In this document: one piece after another, positions 40,088 to 49,417 of the stretch
Layout: each line of letters starts with the position of its first letter
Position numbering within the stretch: the first letter of the stretch is position 1
Origin: G963663775 sp963663775
GTDB taxonomy: Bacteria > Bacillota > Clostridia > Oscillospirales > Butyricicoccaceae
Length of the DNA stretch: 64,000 bases
Assembly: GCA_963663775.1 (NCBI GenBank)
Contig: OY760624.1
Coordinates: 1,550,001 to 1,614,000 of the forward strand
Direction of reading: 5' to 3'
Program-made: the position numbers and the translations under genes
The notes under the pieces: model-generated
Databases searched by the model: none
Seen by the model: the letters and a program-made list of their open reading frames with translations, nothing else
Told to the model about the DNA's origin: nothing

Positions 40088-41224
40088 ATGAAACTGCTGC
40101 ATCTATCAGACCTGCATCTTGGCAAGCAGGTGCATGAATGCTCCATGCTGGAGGAGCAAGCCGCCATTTTGGAGCAAATCCTTGCCATCGTGCAGGAAGA
40201 ACAGCCGGACGGCGTGCTGATTGCCGGCGATGTGTATGACAAATCCGTGCCGCCAGTCGAAGCGGTGGCGTTGTTTGACCGCTTTTTGGTCAAATTGTCG
40301 GCACTTGGCGTGCTCGTGTTCGTCATCAGCGGCAATCACGATTCGGCGGAGCGCATGGCGTTTGGCGCACGGCTGATGCTGGGCAGCGGGGTCTATGTGG
40401 CATCGGCGTACAATGGGGCGGTGCAAAGCATGACCCTGCGGGATGATTTCGGCAGGGTGGTGGTGTGGATGCTGCCGTTTGTCAAGCCTGCGCACGTGCG
40501 GCGGTTTTTCCCCGAAAAAACCATCGAATCCTACACCGATGCACTGCAAGCCGTCATCAGCAAGATGCGGCTAAACCCCAATGACCGCCATGTGCTCATC
40601 ACCCATCAGTTTGTGACGGGGGCGATGCGCTGCGAATCCGAGGAGCTGTCGGTCGGCGGCACAGACCAAGTGGACGCTGCGGTGTTTGCGCCGTTTGACT
40701 ATGTTGCGCTCGGGCATCTGCACAGCCCGCAAAAGGTGGGGCTCCGCACCGTGCGCTATTGCGGTACGCCGCTGAAATACTCCTTTTCTGAAATGCACCA
40801 TCAGAAGTCCGTTACCATGGTGGAACTGCGCACCAAGGGCACGGTGCAGGTGCGGCAGCTCGCCTTGACACCGCTGCACGATTTGCGGGAAATCCGCGGC
40901 AGTTATCTGGAAATCACGGCAAAGTCCTTCTATGAGGGCACGGCGGTCGACGATTATCTGCGCATTGTGCTCACGGACGAAACCGACATTCCCGATGCCA
41001 TCGGCAAGCTGCGGGTGATTTATCCCAACATCCTACAGCTGATTTATGACAACCAACGCACACGGGCGGGCGGCTCGCTGGGCGAGGGGACACAGACCCC
41101 GCAGCAAACCCCCATGGGGCTGTTTGAAACCTTTTATGAAACGCAGAACGGACAGGCGATGTCGGACGAGCAGCACGCCTTTTTGGCAGAGCTGATGGAA
41201 CAGATTTGGGAGGGGGACGCATGA
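40088..41224 (+). CDS. sbcD: SbcD nuclease subunit (Mre11 homologue), 378 aa
   Basis: The metallophosphoesterase motifs appear in order: SDLHLGK (about 7-13), GDVYD, GNHDSAERM, a THQFV His and GHLHSP. Length fits bacterial SbcD. The start is preceded by GGGAGGGCG. It is the Mn-dependent nuclease of the SbcCD complex, which opens hairpins and processes blocked DNA ends. Its stop overlaps the sbcC start as ATGA. Confidence 0.96.
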   Translation: MKLLHLSDLHLGKQVHECSMLEEQAAILEQILAIVQEEQPDGVLIAGDVYDKSVPPVEAVALFDRFLVKLSALGVLVFVISGNHDSAERMAFGARLMLGSGVYVASAYNGAVQSMTLRDDFGRVVVWMLPFVKPAHVRRFFPEKTIESYTDALQAVISKMRLNPNDRHVLITHQFVTGAMRCESEELSVGGTDQVDAAVFAPFDYVALGHLHSPQKVGLRTVRYCGTPLKYSFSEMHHQKSVTMVELRTKGTVQVRQLALTPLHDLREIRGSYLEITAKSFYEGTAVDDYLRIVLTDETDIPDAIGKLRVIYPNILQLIYDNQRTRAGGSLGEGTQTPQQTPMGLFETFYETQNGQAMSDEQHAFLAELMEQIWEGDA

Positions 41225-43986
41225 GACCGATTCGATTGACGCTGTCGGCATTTGGGCCGTATGCGGGCAAAACCGTCTTTGAAATGGACAAACTCGGCAC
41301 ACAGGGGCTGTATTTGATTACGGGCGACACAGGGGCGGGTAAAACCACCATTTTCGATGCCATCACCTTTGCGCTGTATGGCGAGCCGAGCGGCGAAACC
41401 CGTGAAACCGCCATGCTGCGCAGTAAATACGCCGCAGAGGATACGCCGACCGAGGTGGAGCTGACGTTTGCCTATGCCGGCAAGACCTATCACGTGGTGC
41501 GAAACCCCGAATATGACCGCCCTGCAAAGCGGGGGGACGGCACAGTGCGGCAAAAGGCGGATGCCACGCTGACCTATCCCGACGGGCGGGTGGTGACAAA
41601 ACTGCGGGAGGTCAACCAAGCCGTGTGCGAGATTATGGGCATCGACCGTGGGCAGTTCACCCAGATTGCGATGATTGCGCAGGGCGATTTTCTCAAGCTG
41701 CTGCTTGCCTCCACGGAAGACCGCAAGAAAATCTTTCGGCAGATTTTTCAGACGGGACGCTATCAGGTGCTGCAAGAGCGGCTGAAAGCGGCGTCCGGCG
41801 AACTGAACAAAACCTGCGAAACCCTGCAAGCCAGCCTGCGGCAGTCCATCGAAAGCGTGCTGTGTCCGCCAGACAGCGAACAGGCGGCGGACTGGAACAC
41901 GGCGGTGCAGGGCAAGCTGCCCATGGAGGATACGATAGCCCTGCTGGATACGCTGTGCAAACAGGACGAAACCGCACAAATCGCCTGCCAAACACAGCTG
42001 GAAACCATCGAACAAACCTTGCAGACCGCCCAAACACAGCTTGGCACGGCACAGCAGCTGCAAAAAGCGCAGGCACAGCTGCAAACGGCGCAGCAGGAGG
42101 TGGCGGCACTCGCCCCGCAGATGGCGATTTGGCAGACGGCATATGCCAAGGAGCAGGAAAAGAAGCCCCTGCGGGACGCGTTGGCAGAGCAAATTGTGCA
42201 GGCGAAGCAGGCATTGCCCCGCTATGACGAGCGGGATGCTCTGCAAGCACGCTTGACCCAAACCACCCAGACACTCGCCGCCGCCGCACAGGCACTGGAC
42301 AAGCACCGTGCCGACAAAAAAACCCTGCTGACGCATGTGGAGCAGGCACAGCAGGAGCTTACCTTATATAAGGATGCGGGCGCACAGCAGGAAAAATTGC
42401 AGCACATGCAAAAAGACCTACTGGCACGGCAAAAGCGCATGGACGAGCTGGCGAATTTGCAGCAGGAATGGACAAAGCTGGACGGTCGGCTTGCCAAAGC
42501 ACAGGCACGCTACACGGCGCAAGCACAGCAGGCGGCACAGGTGCAGGCAACATATGACCGCTTGCATCGTGCCTTTTTGGACGAACAGGCGGGGGTTTTG
42601 GCGCAGACCTTGGCGGAACATATGCCGTGCCCTGTGTGCGGGTCTGTCGACCACCCCACGCCGGCACAGTTGACCGAACATGCCCCCACCGCCGCCGCAC
42701 TGGAGCAGGCAAAGGCACAGGCGGACACGGCGCAGGCACAGGCGGCGCAGGCGAGCACGGCGGCGGCACAATGCAGAGGGCAAGCCGAAACCGCACAAAC
42801 CGAAATTTTGCGGCGGGCGGCGGAAGCCTTGGGCGATGGCACATGGGAAGACATTCCTGCCAAAATGCAGGCGGCTGCGGCGGAAATTGCCGTGCAATTG
42901 GGCGAAAATCAAGTCGCACAGCAGGAAATGACCCAGAAACTACAGCGTGCCGCCAAAATAGAAGCATGGCTGCCAAAGCAGGCGGGCAAACAGCAGCAAT
43001 TGGAGGATGCCATCGCCGCCGCACAAACTGCGCTGGCAACCGGCGAGCGGGACACACAAAATCTGCTGGACGCCATCGAAACGCATGGCAAACGCCTTGC
43101 CTTTGCCACCCGTGCACAGGCGGAAACTGCCCTCAAGGCGCAGGAAAAACAGCTGGAATCTATGCAAAATGCCTTGGAAAGCGCACAAAAAACCTTGCAA
43201 CAGGGCAAATCCCGCATGGATGCCCTGCAAGGCACCGTGGCGGCACTGACCACGCAAACGCAGGACACGGCGCCCATCGACCTTGCGGCATTGACCACGC
43301 AGCTGACGGCATTGCAGCAGGACAAGCAGGGCAAAACCGCACAGCACACGCAAATCATCTCTCGATTGGACCGCAACCGTGCTCTGCTGACGCAAATGCA
43401 CACCCAACAGGACAAGCTTGCCGCCGCCGAAACCCGCTGGAGCTGGGTGCGCACGCTGAGCAACACCGCCAGCGGCAACCTGAGCGGGCGGGAACGGGTG
43501 ATGCTGGAAACCTATGTGCAGATGACCTATTTTGACCGCATTCTCGTGCGTGCCAACACCCGCCTGATGCAAATGACGGGCGGACAATATGAGCTGCGCC
43601 GCAGCACGGTGGCGGAAAATAACCGCAGCCAAAGCGGCTTGGATTTGGACGTGCTCGACCATTACAACGGCTCGGTGCGCAGTGTCAAAACGCTGTCGGG
43701 CGGAGAATCCTTCAAGGCATCGCTGTCGCTGGCGTTGGGGCTGTCGGACGAAATTCAGTCCGCTGCGGGCGGCATTCAGCTGGACACCATGTTTGTGGAC
43801 GAAGGCTTTGGCTCACTGGATGAAAGCTCGCTGCAGCAGGCGATGCAGGCACTGGCGGGGCTTGCCACGGGCAACCGCTTGGTGGGGATTATCTCCCATG
43901 TGGCGGAGCTGAAAGAACGCATTGATATGCAGATTTTGGTGAAAAAAGAAAGAAACGGTGGAAGTTCTGCTAAAATTATAGTGTAA
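41221..43986 (+). CDS. sbcC: SbcC ATPase subunit (Rad50 homologue), 921 aa
   Basis: The N-terminal ATPase half has Walker A TGDTGAGKTTIFDAI (about 34-48) and the Q-loop region GQFTQIAMIAQGDFLKLL. Two very long Ala/Gln-rich coiled coils surround a zinc hook CPVCGSVDHP (about residue 473). The C-terminal half has the ABC signature LSGGESFKASLSLALGLSD and the Walker B MFVDEGFGSLD. It works with SbcD. The coiled coil is strikingly rich in GCA/CAG codons. Confidence 0.96.
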   Translation: MRPIRLTLSAFGPYAGKTVFEMDKLGTQGLYLITGDTGAGKTTIFDAITFALYGEPSGETRETAMLRSKYAAEDTPTEVELTFAYAGKTYHVVRNPEYDRPAKRGDGTVRQKADATLTYPDGRVVTKLREVNQAVCEIMGIDRGQFTQIAMIAQGDFLKLLLASTEDRKKIFRQIFQTGRYQVLQERLKAASGELNKTCETLQASLRQSIESVLCPPDSEQAADWNTAVQGKLPMEDTIALLDTLCKQDETAQIACQTQLETIEQTLQTAQTQLGTAQQLQKAQAQLQTAQQEVAALAPQMAIWQTAYAKEQEKKPLRDALAEQIVQAKQALPRYDERDALQARLTQTTQTLAAAAQALDKHRADKKTLLTHVEQAQQELTLYKDAGAQQEKLQHMQKDLLARQKRMDELANLQQEWTKLDGRLAKAQARYTAQAQQAAQVQATYDRLHRAFLDEQAGVLAQTLAEHMPCPVCGSVDHPTPAQLTEHAPTAAALEQAKAQADTAQAQAAQASTAAAQCRGQAETAQTEILRRAAEALGDGTWEDIPAKMQAAAAEIAVQLGENQVAQQEMTQKLQRAAKIEAWLPKQAGKQQQLEDAIAAAQTALATGERDTQNLLDAIETHGKRLAFATRAQAETALKAQEKQLESMQNALESAQKTLQQGKSRMDALQGTVAALTTQTQDTAPIDLAALTTQLTALQQDKQGKTAQHTQIISRLDRNRALLTQMHTQQDKLAAAETRWSWVRTLSNTASGNLSGRERVMLETYVQMTYFDRILVRANTRLMQMTGGQYELRRSTVAENNRSQSGLDLDVLDHYNGSVRSVKTLSGGESFKASLSLALGLSDEIQSAAGGIQLDTMFVDEGFGSLDESSLQQAMQALAGLATGNRLVGIISHVAELKERIDMQILVKKERNGGSSAKIIV

Positions 43987-44123
43987 AATCAAAAGAAAAA
44001 CAGCAGAATTCATGGAAAACAGCGGGTGAAAAGGTGAAAAACGGCATTATAGATAAAAACCAGCAGAATGCAGACAAAATTCATGTAAGAATGACAAAAA
44101 ATAAACAAAGTTGCGCCGAACCG

Positions 44124-44152
44124 TTGTAGAATGCCTATGAAAATGGTACACT
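44124..44152 (+). promoter_or_regulatory. Promoter of the sCache chemoreceptor
   Basis: TTGTAG (44124-44129), 17-base spacer, TACACT (44147-44152). The leader carries a CCGTTT-GGG-AAACGG hairpin at 44170-44184. Nothing else was recognised in the 323-base gap 43987-44309. Confidence 0.55.
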
Positions 44153-44309
44153 AAAGGGTATCAGCTGCACCGTTTGGGAAACGGGAACGCATTTGCAAAA
44201 CAGCAATTTTATGGGCGCATGATGGGGGTCATCTTGGCTTGTTTGGCTGAAAAACAGATGTGAAACACCGCAGACTGATGCAATTCAATCAAATGAGGGA
44301 GTCAAAAAT

Positions 44310-46118
44310 ATGCTGAAAAAAGCAACGGTGAAAACCAAACTCATCCTGTGTTTTGGATGCTTGATGCTGTTGACCATTTTTACGCAAAGCATCGTATCCT
44401 TTATCGAGTTGACACAGGCACACAATGCCGCCATCCAGGCGGAAAAAGAAAAATTTGACACAGTGATTCAAACTGGCGTGGAGAGCATTATCAGCACGCT
44501 GGATGCCAACCACCAGATGTGTGTGGAGAATGGTTATCCAGAAGCGGTGGAGAAGAAAGCGGCGGAAGACATCGTGCGCAACACCCGCTACAACGACGGC
44601 GATGGCTATTTCTGGGCGGACGAGCAGGACGGTACCTGCGCCGTACATATGAATGCGGACTATGAGGGCACGATGCGCCTGAACGACCAGGATTTGGAGG
44701 GCAACTATTACATCCAAAATCTGATTGCGGCGGGTGACAACGGCGGTGGCTTCACCGAATTTTATTTCACCAAGCCGGGCGAGGACGGCACCTTCAAAAA
44801 GCGTGCTTACACCGAAAAATATGACGAGTACGGCTGGTATATCAGCACCGGCAACTATTATCAGGACATGGACGCCACCATTGGCGCATATCAGACGAAA
44901 AAAATCAAAGCACTGATTGAACTGCTCGTTTGCGGCATTTTGATGGCAGTGGTGGGGCTGGTGTTTGTGCGCTGGCTGTCCAACGGCATGACACGCCATC
45001 TGAGAGCCATCACCAAGCGGCTGCTGCTGCTGAGCGAGGGCGACCTGCACTCCCCCATGCCGGAGGTCAACACGCAGGATGAATTTGGTGTGCTGGCGGC
45101 GGCGGCGGAGCAAACCGTGCAGAATTTGAGCCGCATTGTGCATCACATTGACACGACCATGCACGATTTTTCCAACGGCGATTTTGTGGTGCATTCCAAC
45201 ACGGACTATGTGGGCGATTTGGAGAGCATTCACAGCTCTATCGACAAGTTTGTGGACAATATTTCCCGCACGATGGCGCAAATTGATGCGGTGTCTGACG
45301 AGGTGACACAGGGGGCGATGCAGGTGTCCGGCGGGGCAACCGTGCTGGCGCAAGGCTCGACCGAGCAGGCGCAGACCGTGCAGGAGCTGTCTGACTTTGT
45401 CAGCCGCATTGCCGCAAGCCTGCAAACCACCACGCACAGCGCAGAGCAGGCAAAGAAAATGGCAGAACTTGCCAGCAGTGGCTATGACGCAGGGCAAACG
45501 AAAATCCAAAGCATGGTGGATGCGATGCAGGAAATCAGCAATGCTTCGGGTGAAATTGAAAAAATCATTCGCAACATTGAGGATATTGCCTTCCAGACCA
45601 ACATTTTGGCACTGAATGCGGCGGTGGAAGCCGCACGTGCGGGCGAGTCCGGCAAGGGCTTTGCCGTGGTGGCGGATGAGGTGCGCAACCTCGCCGGAAA
45701 GTCGGCGGAAAGTGCACAAAATACAGCGGCACTCATTCAGCATTCGATGCAGGCCATCGAAAACGGGTCTAAAATCGCAGCGGACACCGCACAGGCACTG
45801 CAGGACATCATCTCCGGCTCGCAGTCCTCTTCGCAGATTGTGCAGCAAATTGCAGAGGAAACCATTTCGCAGGAAAAATCCATCGGCGAGGTCAACAGCA
45901 GCATGCAGCAGATTTCTGACGTGGTGCAGACCAACAGCGCAACCGCACAGCAAAGCGCCGCTGTGAGCGAAACCATGTCCAAGCAGGCGCAGACGCTCAA
46001 GGAGCTGATTGCAGGCTTCAGTTATCAAGGCGAGGCAAAAACCACGCAAACTGCACAGACACCCCGCAAAAGCGCACCGCAACGGGACGCTTACGCCGCA
46101 GAATCCGATAAATATTAA
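44310..46118 (+). CDS. Methyl-accepting chemotaxis protein with single-Cache sensor, 602 aa
   Basis: GAGGGAG precedes ATG 44310. A membrane helix (about 10-30) is followed by an extracellular sensor with the sCache_2 features GDGYFWADEQDG, LEGNYYIQNLI and YGWYISTGNYYQDMD, then a second membrane helix (about 200-222), HAMP and the signalling hairpin with tip EDIAFQTNILALNAAVEAARAGESG. The C-terminal tail (AYAAESDKY) ends like the acidic DKY end of the 4HB receptor at 36013. sCache_2 receptors often bind short carboxylates; the ligand here is not known. Confidence 0.93.
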   Translation: MLKKATVKTKLILCFGCLMLLTIFTQSIVSFIELTQAHNAAIQAEKEKFDTVIQTGVESIISTLDANHQMCVENGYPEAVEKKAAEDIVRNTRYNDGDGYFWADEQDGTCAVHMNADYEGTMRLNDQDLEGNYYIQNLIAAGDNGGGFTEFYFTKPGEDGTFKKRAYTEKYDEYGWYISTGNYYQDMDATIGAYQTKKIKALIELLVCGILMAVVGLVFVRWLSNGMTRHLRAITKRLLLLSEGDLHSPMPEVNTQDEFGVLAAAAEQTVQNLSRIVHHIDTTMHDFSNGDFVVHSNTDYVGDLESIHSSIDKFVDNISRTMAQIDAVSDEVTQGAMQVSGGATVLAQGSTEQAQTVQELSDFVSRIAASLQTTTHSAEQAKKMAELASSGYDAGQTKIQSMVDAMQEISNASGEIEKIIRNIEDIAFQTNILALNAAVEAARAGESGKGFAVVADEVRNLAGKSAESAQNTAALIQHSMQAIENGSKIAADTAQALQDIISGSQSSSQIVQQIAEETISQEKSIGEVNSSMQQISDVVQTNSATAQQSAAVSETMSKQAQTLKELIAGFSYQGEAKTTQTAQTPRKSAPQRDAYAAESDKY

Positions 46119-46135
46119 GATAACACAATAGAAAA

Positions 46136-46178
46136 TAGCACCGCTGGCAGGAGGCTTCTGTCGGCGGTGCTGTTTTGT
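46136..46178 (+). terminator. Terminator of the sCache chemoreceptor
   Basis: AGCACCGC/GCGGTGCT outer arms with inner GGCAG/CTGTC pairing and GTTTTG after the stem. Confidence 0.78.
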
Positions 46179-46222
46179 TTGAAAGAAACTGGGGGAATAG
46201 GCATAAATATGCATGCGGGGCG

Positions 46223-46251
46223 TTGCATTTTGCGTGCATTTGTGGTAGAGT
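46223..46251 (+). promoter_or_regulatory. Candidate promoter of the GGDEF-EAL gene
   Basis: TTGCAT (46223-46228), 17-base spacer, TAGAGT (46246-46251). If used, it gives a 300-base or longer leader with no recognised gene or riboswitch; a weaker candidate is TTCAAG-N17-TATACA near 46457-46485. Confidence 0.4.
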
Positions 46252-46588
46252 AAGCACATGGGAAGCGGAGATAGCGGCGGCTTTTGCAGCGGCGCAAAAC
46301 GGTTGCAAGGTGGCGAGATATCCGCTGAAAATGGGCAGTTTTCTGGCGGAAAATTGCGGAAATACACAAACGAATGTGCGAACATACAGGTTGTTTTTCG
46401 AGGGTTTGCCGAAAAAAACAGGAAAATATCGTGTATTTTGCATATTTCACAAAATTTCAAGATATGGTAAAGTAAAAATATACAATTTGTGCAAATGAGT
46501 GACGGTAGATATGACAATCTCACCGCAAAAAGTAGAGGGAAATGCACAAATGGGCGATGCAAAAACAGCAGCAGAGGGGGACGCACAC

Positions 46589-48916
46589 ATGCCAACGGTA
46601 TATTGGAGAACCGTGACTGCTACGGTGTTGTTGTTTTTGGTGTATTTATCGGGTACGCTTGTGGTGAATGATACGATGGGAAATTTTTTGTCACCGACTT
46701 GTGCGGGACTGGCAGGGGCGTTTTTGTTGCGCACCTTTTGGATGGCAAACCGCAAGAATCCGAAAAGCTATGTGTGGCTGCTGCTCTCTTTGGGTAGCTT
46801 TGCCTGGATGATGGGCGATTTGCTGTGGACATTTTCGGAATCCATGGGATGGAATCCGGACGAGTATATGCCATCGGTGCTGAGCTACACCGCCACCAAT
46901 GCCCTGTTTGCCGCAGGCGTGGTGGGATTTATCGTGATGCACATGAAAAAATGGAACTTATTGCAGCTGTTTTTGGACACGCTGACCGTGTTTTTGCTCA
47001 GTTCTGTCCTGCTGTGGAGCTGTTTTTTCAACCGCAGCTTTGTGGTGGCGGCGGAATATATGCTGGAGGACAGCATCAGTGCCGCCTGCATTTTGCTGGA
47101 TTTGTGCGTGATGGTCGGCATTTTGGTGTGGCTGTTGTCCGTGCGGTCGGGGCACGTGCCGACCTGCTTCCGTGTGATTGCGGGCGGGGTGTTCCTGTTC
47201 GCCATTGCGGACTTGACGTACTATTATTTTGATTACAACGAGTTGTATGTTGCCAATTCTTGGATTGATGCCGTGTATGTGGCGGCGTTGCTGATTACGG
47301 CACTGGGCGGACTGGGCTGGCGGCATTCACCAACGGACAAAAAACTGCAAATCGAAACCTTTGTCAACATTGGCTATCGGCAGCGCAATTGGTTTTTGTT
47401 TTGCTTCCCGATTGGGGCACTTTTCCTCTCTATGATGCGCCCCAATGCGTTTTTGCACTATGATTTGCTGCTGTATTGCGGCATTATCATCTTATATTGG
47501 GTGTTCAGCGGTTATGTGCAGAAATCCATTCAGATTGAGCGGCTGCTGCACCGTGAAACCGAAATGAATGCCGAACTGGAGCGGCGGGTGCAGGAGCAAA
47601 CCGAGGAGCTGATTGCGCTCGCCAACGAAGACCCGCTGACGAGGCTGTCCAATCGGCGGCATTTTTTGCAGGAGCTGGAGGTAGCCTTGCAGAAGCATGC
47701 GCCCAACAAGATTTTGGCACTGGTGCTGCTTGATACCGACCGCTTTAAAATCATCAACGACACCTATGGGCACGACATCGGCGACCGTGTGCTGATTGAA
47801 ATCGCCGAGCGCATGCAGCAGTGGAACACCTGCGGCGCAGCCTTGGCACGCCATGGCGGGGATGAATTTTTGATGATGCTGGAGGGGTGCAGCACGCACA
47901 CCGAGGTTGCTGAAAAGGTGCTGTCGCTGATGAAGGCGTGCAGTGACCCGATTCGGGTGTATCATTATGAAATTCACATCACCTTCAGCGCAGGCATTGC
48001 CGTCTGCCCCGAGGATTCGGACAGCAGCATTGAGCTGCTGCGCTATGCCGACATCGCCATGTATCATGCCAAGTCACTGGGTACCAACCGTTATGTGTTT
48101 TTTGATTTGTTTTTGCATGAAAAGGTGCGAAAAAAGAACCAAATTGAGCTGCTTTTGAAAAAAGCCGACCTGCAAAAGGATTTTATGCTGTTTTATCAGC
48201 CACAGTTCTCCTTGCCGGACTGCAAGCTGGTCGGTGCGGAGGCTTTGCTGCGTTGGAACCATGCCGAGCATGGCTTCATCGCGCCGGGGGCGTTCATTCC
48301 TGTGATGGAAGAACTGGGATATATGACCAAAGTGGGGGCGTTTGTGGCGGAAACTGCCATTGAACAGGCGGCACGATGGGAATTCTCTTACGGCAAAAAA
48401 CTCAAGGTGGGCATCAATATTTCGCCCGTGCAGCTGAAGGACCGTGAATTTATCGAGAGCCTGCGTGCCATCATTGCGGACACCCGTGTGGACACGAAAT
48501 GCTTGGATTTGGAAATCACGGAAAGTGCCATGCTGGAGGACAGCACGGAGCTGGACAACATCTTTGCGGCATTTGAAAGCATGGGGCTGTCGGTTTCGAT
48601 GGATGATTTCGGCGTGGGGTATTCTTCGCTGCAAAATCTTCGGAAATATCCGTTTAACCGCATCAAAATCGATAAATCCCTCATCGATAACATTGCCAGA
48701 GCGGGCAATGACCGCAATATCGTTAAGGCAATCATTGCCATGTCGGAATCTATTTCGATGAAAACGCTTGCAGAAGGGGTCGAAACCGATGAACAGCTGC
48801 AAATTTTGTGCGAACTTGGCTGCGATGAGATGCAGGGCTATCTGCTCGGCAAGCCGATGTCCAAGGAGCAGTTTGAAAAAACTTTTTTGGAGCAGGAAAT
48901 TCGTCAGGTGCAGTGA
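46589..48916 (+). CDS. Membrane GGDEF-EAL c-di-GMP enzyme, 775 aa
   Basis: The start is uncertain: ATG 46589 has GAGGGGG upstream and gives MPTVYWRTVTATVLLF directly before the first helix, while ATG 46550 with AGAGGG adds 13 residues. About eight to nine membrane helices fill residues 5-310 (MASE/7TM-like sensor). A short coiled coil leads to GGDEF (DPLTRLSNRRHFL, DTDRFKIINDTYGHDIGD, GGDEF in ARHGGDEFLMML) without an I-site. EAL follows with GAEALLRW, ITESAMLEDS and DDFGVGYSSL, all key residues present. It may make or degrade c-di-GMP; the net direction cannot be told from sequence. Confidence 0.92.
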   Translation: MPTVYWRTVTATVLLFLVYLSGTLVVNDTMGNFLSPTCAGLAGAFLLRTFWMANRKNPKSYVWLLLSLGSFAWMMGDLLWTFSESMGWNPDEYMPSVLSYTATNALFAAGVVGFIVMHMKKWNLLQLFLDTLTVFLLSSVLLWSCFFNRSFVVAAEYMLEDSISAACILLDLCVMVGILVWLLSVRSGHVPTCFRVIAGGVFLFAIADLTYYYFDYNELYVANSWIDAVYVAALLITALGGLGWRHSPTDKKLQIETFVNIGYRQRNWFLFCFPIGALFLSMMRPNAFLHYDLLLYCGIIILYWVFSGYVQKSIQIERLLHRETEMNAELERRVQEQTEELIALANEDPLTRLSNRRHFLQELEVALQKHAPNKILALVLLDTDRFKIINDTYGHDIGDRVLIEIAERMQQWNTCGAALARHGGDEFLMMLEGCSTHTEVAEKVLSLMKACSDPIRVYHYEIHITFSAGIAVCPEDSDSSIELLRYADIAMYHAKSLGTNRYVFFDLFLHEKVRKKNQIELLLKKADLQKDFMLFYQPQFSLPDCKLVGAEALLRWNHAEHGFIAPGAFIPVMEELGYMTKVGAFVAETAIEQAARWEFSYGKKLKVGINISPVQLKDREFIESLRAIIADTRVDTKCLDLEITESAMLEDSTELDNIFAAFESMGLSVSMDDFGVGYSSLQNLRKYPFNRIKIDKSLIDNIARAGNDRNIVKAIIAMSESISMKTLAEGVETDEQLQILCELGCDEMQGYLLGKPMSKEQFEKTFLEQEIRQVQ

Positions 48917-48936
48917 TGCAGCCAAATTGTGCTTGT

Positions 48937-48980
48937 AAACGTCCGAAATCCACGTGTAAGGTGCGGGTTTCGGACGTTTT
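48937..48980 (+). terminator. Terminator of the GGDEF-EAL gene
   Basis: Perfect arms AAACGTCCGAAA and TTTCGGACGTTT around a 19-base loop, followed by T. Confidence 0.85.
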
Positions 48981-48999
48981 GCTGCGTGGAAAAATGTGC

Positions 49000-49028
49000 T
49001 TGACAGACGGCGGAAAACCCGCTATACT
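49000..49028 (+). promoter_or_regulatory. Promoter of the arsenic operon
   Basis: TTGACA (49000-49005), 17-base spacer, TATACT (49023-49028), directly followed by the ArsR-type operator. Confidence 0.9.
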
Positions 49029-49031
49029 AAA

Positions 49032-49053
49032 CACATCAAAAATAATTGATGTG
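49032..49053. promoter_or_regulatory. ArsR-type operator 1
   Basis: The perfect inverted repeat CACATCAA-N6-TTGATGTG sits between the -10 box and the arsR start. The ATCAA-N6-TTGAT core fits ArsR/SmtB-family operators. Confidence 0.8.
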
Positions 49054-49063
49054 AGGGATGCGC

Positions 49064-49351
49064 ATGGAACGGGATTATCGTGCACAGGCGAAGGTGTTCA
49101 AGGCACTGTGCGATGAAAAACGGCTGCGAATTTTAGAGATGATTCGGACAGGGGAAAAATGCGCCTGCGTGCTGACGGATGCGTTGGACATTGGGCAGTC
49201 GGCACTGTCGTATCATATGAAAATTTTAGTGGAATCTGGAATCGTGGAGAGCCGACAGGACGGCAAATGGACGCATTATCGCATCAGCGACAGTGGTAGG
49301 CAGGATGCCGCCGCATTGCTCATGCAGTTGACCACCCCGCACGCAGGTTAG
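49064..49351 (+). CDS. arsR: ArsR/SmtB-family metalloregulator, 95 aa
   Basis: A winged-helix protein of ArsR size: VFKALCDEKRLRILEMIRTGEKC, then QSALSYHMKILVESGIVESRQDGKW. The GEKCACVL segment has the CxC pair of the alpha-3 metal site (ELCVCDL in ArsR), so As(III) or another thiophilic metal is the likely inducer. ATG 49064 is favoured over ATG 49058 by spacing to GAGGG. Operators lie before this gene and before the next one, so it should repress the whole operon. Confidence 0.9.
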   Translation: MERDYRAQAKVFKALCDEKRLRILEMIRTGEKCACVLTDALDIGQSALSYHMKILVESGIVESRQDGKWTHYRISDSGRQDAAALLMQLTTPHAG

Positions 49352-49374
49352 CGGATTGTTTTTTTGTAAAGAAT

Positions 49375-49394
49375 ACATCAAGTTTTTTTGATGT
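49375..49394. promoter_or_regulatory. ArsR-type operator 2
   Basis: ACATCAA-N6-TTGATGT repeats the core and spacing of operator 1 in the gap between arsR and the permease gene. Confidence 0.75.
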
Positions 49395-49417
49395 GTTGCA
49401 CGAAGGGAGTAGGAGAG

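Noticed and set aside
44160..44230. Possible riboswitch in the leader of the sCache chemoreceptor
   Set aside because: Only a simple CCGTTT/AAACGG hairpin is present; no known consensus follows.
46258..46470. Small + strand frame of 70 codons in the leader region
   Set aside because: No ribosome site and composition atypical; likely chance.
46252..46500. Possible c-di-GMP (GEMM) riboswitch before the GGDEF-EAL gene
   Set aside because: A GCGCAAAACGG stretch looked similar, but the conserved tetraloop-receptor and second stem of GEMM could not be found.
44289..46595. A 768-codon open frame on the - strand opposite the sCache chemoreceptor
   Set aside because: It mirrors codon positions of a clear MCP gene on the + strand, lacks a family match and crosses the MCP terminator; GC-rich genes often create such antisense frames.
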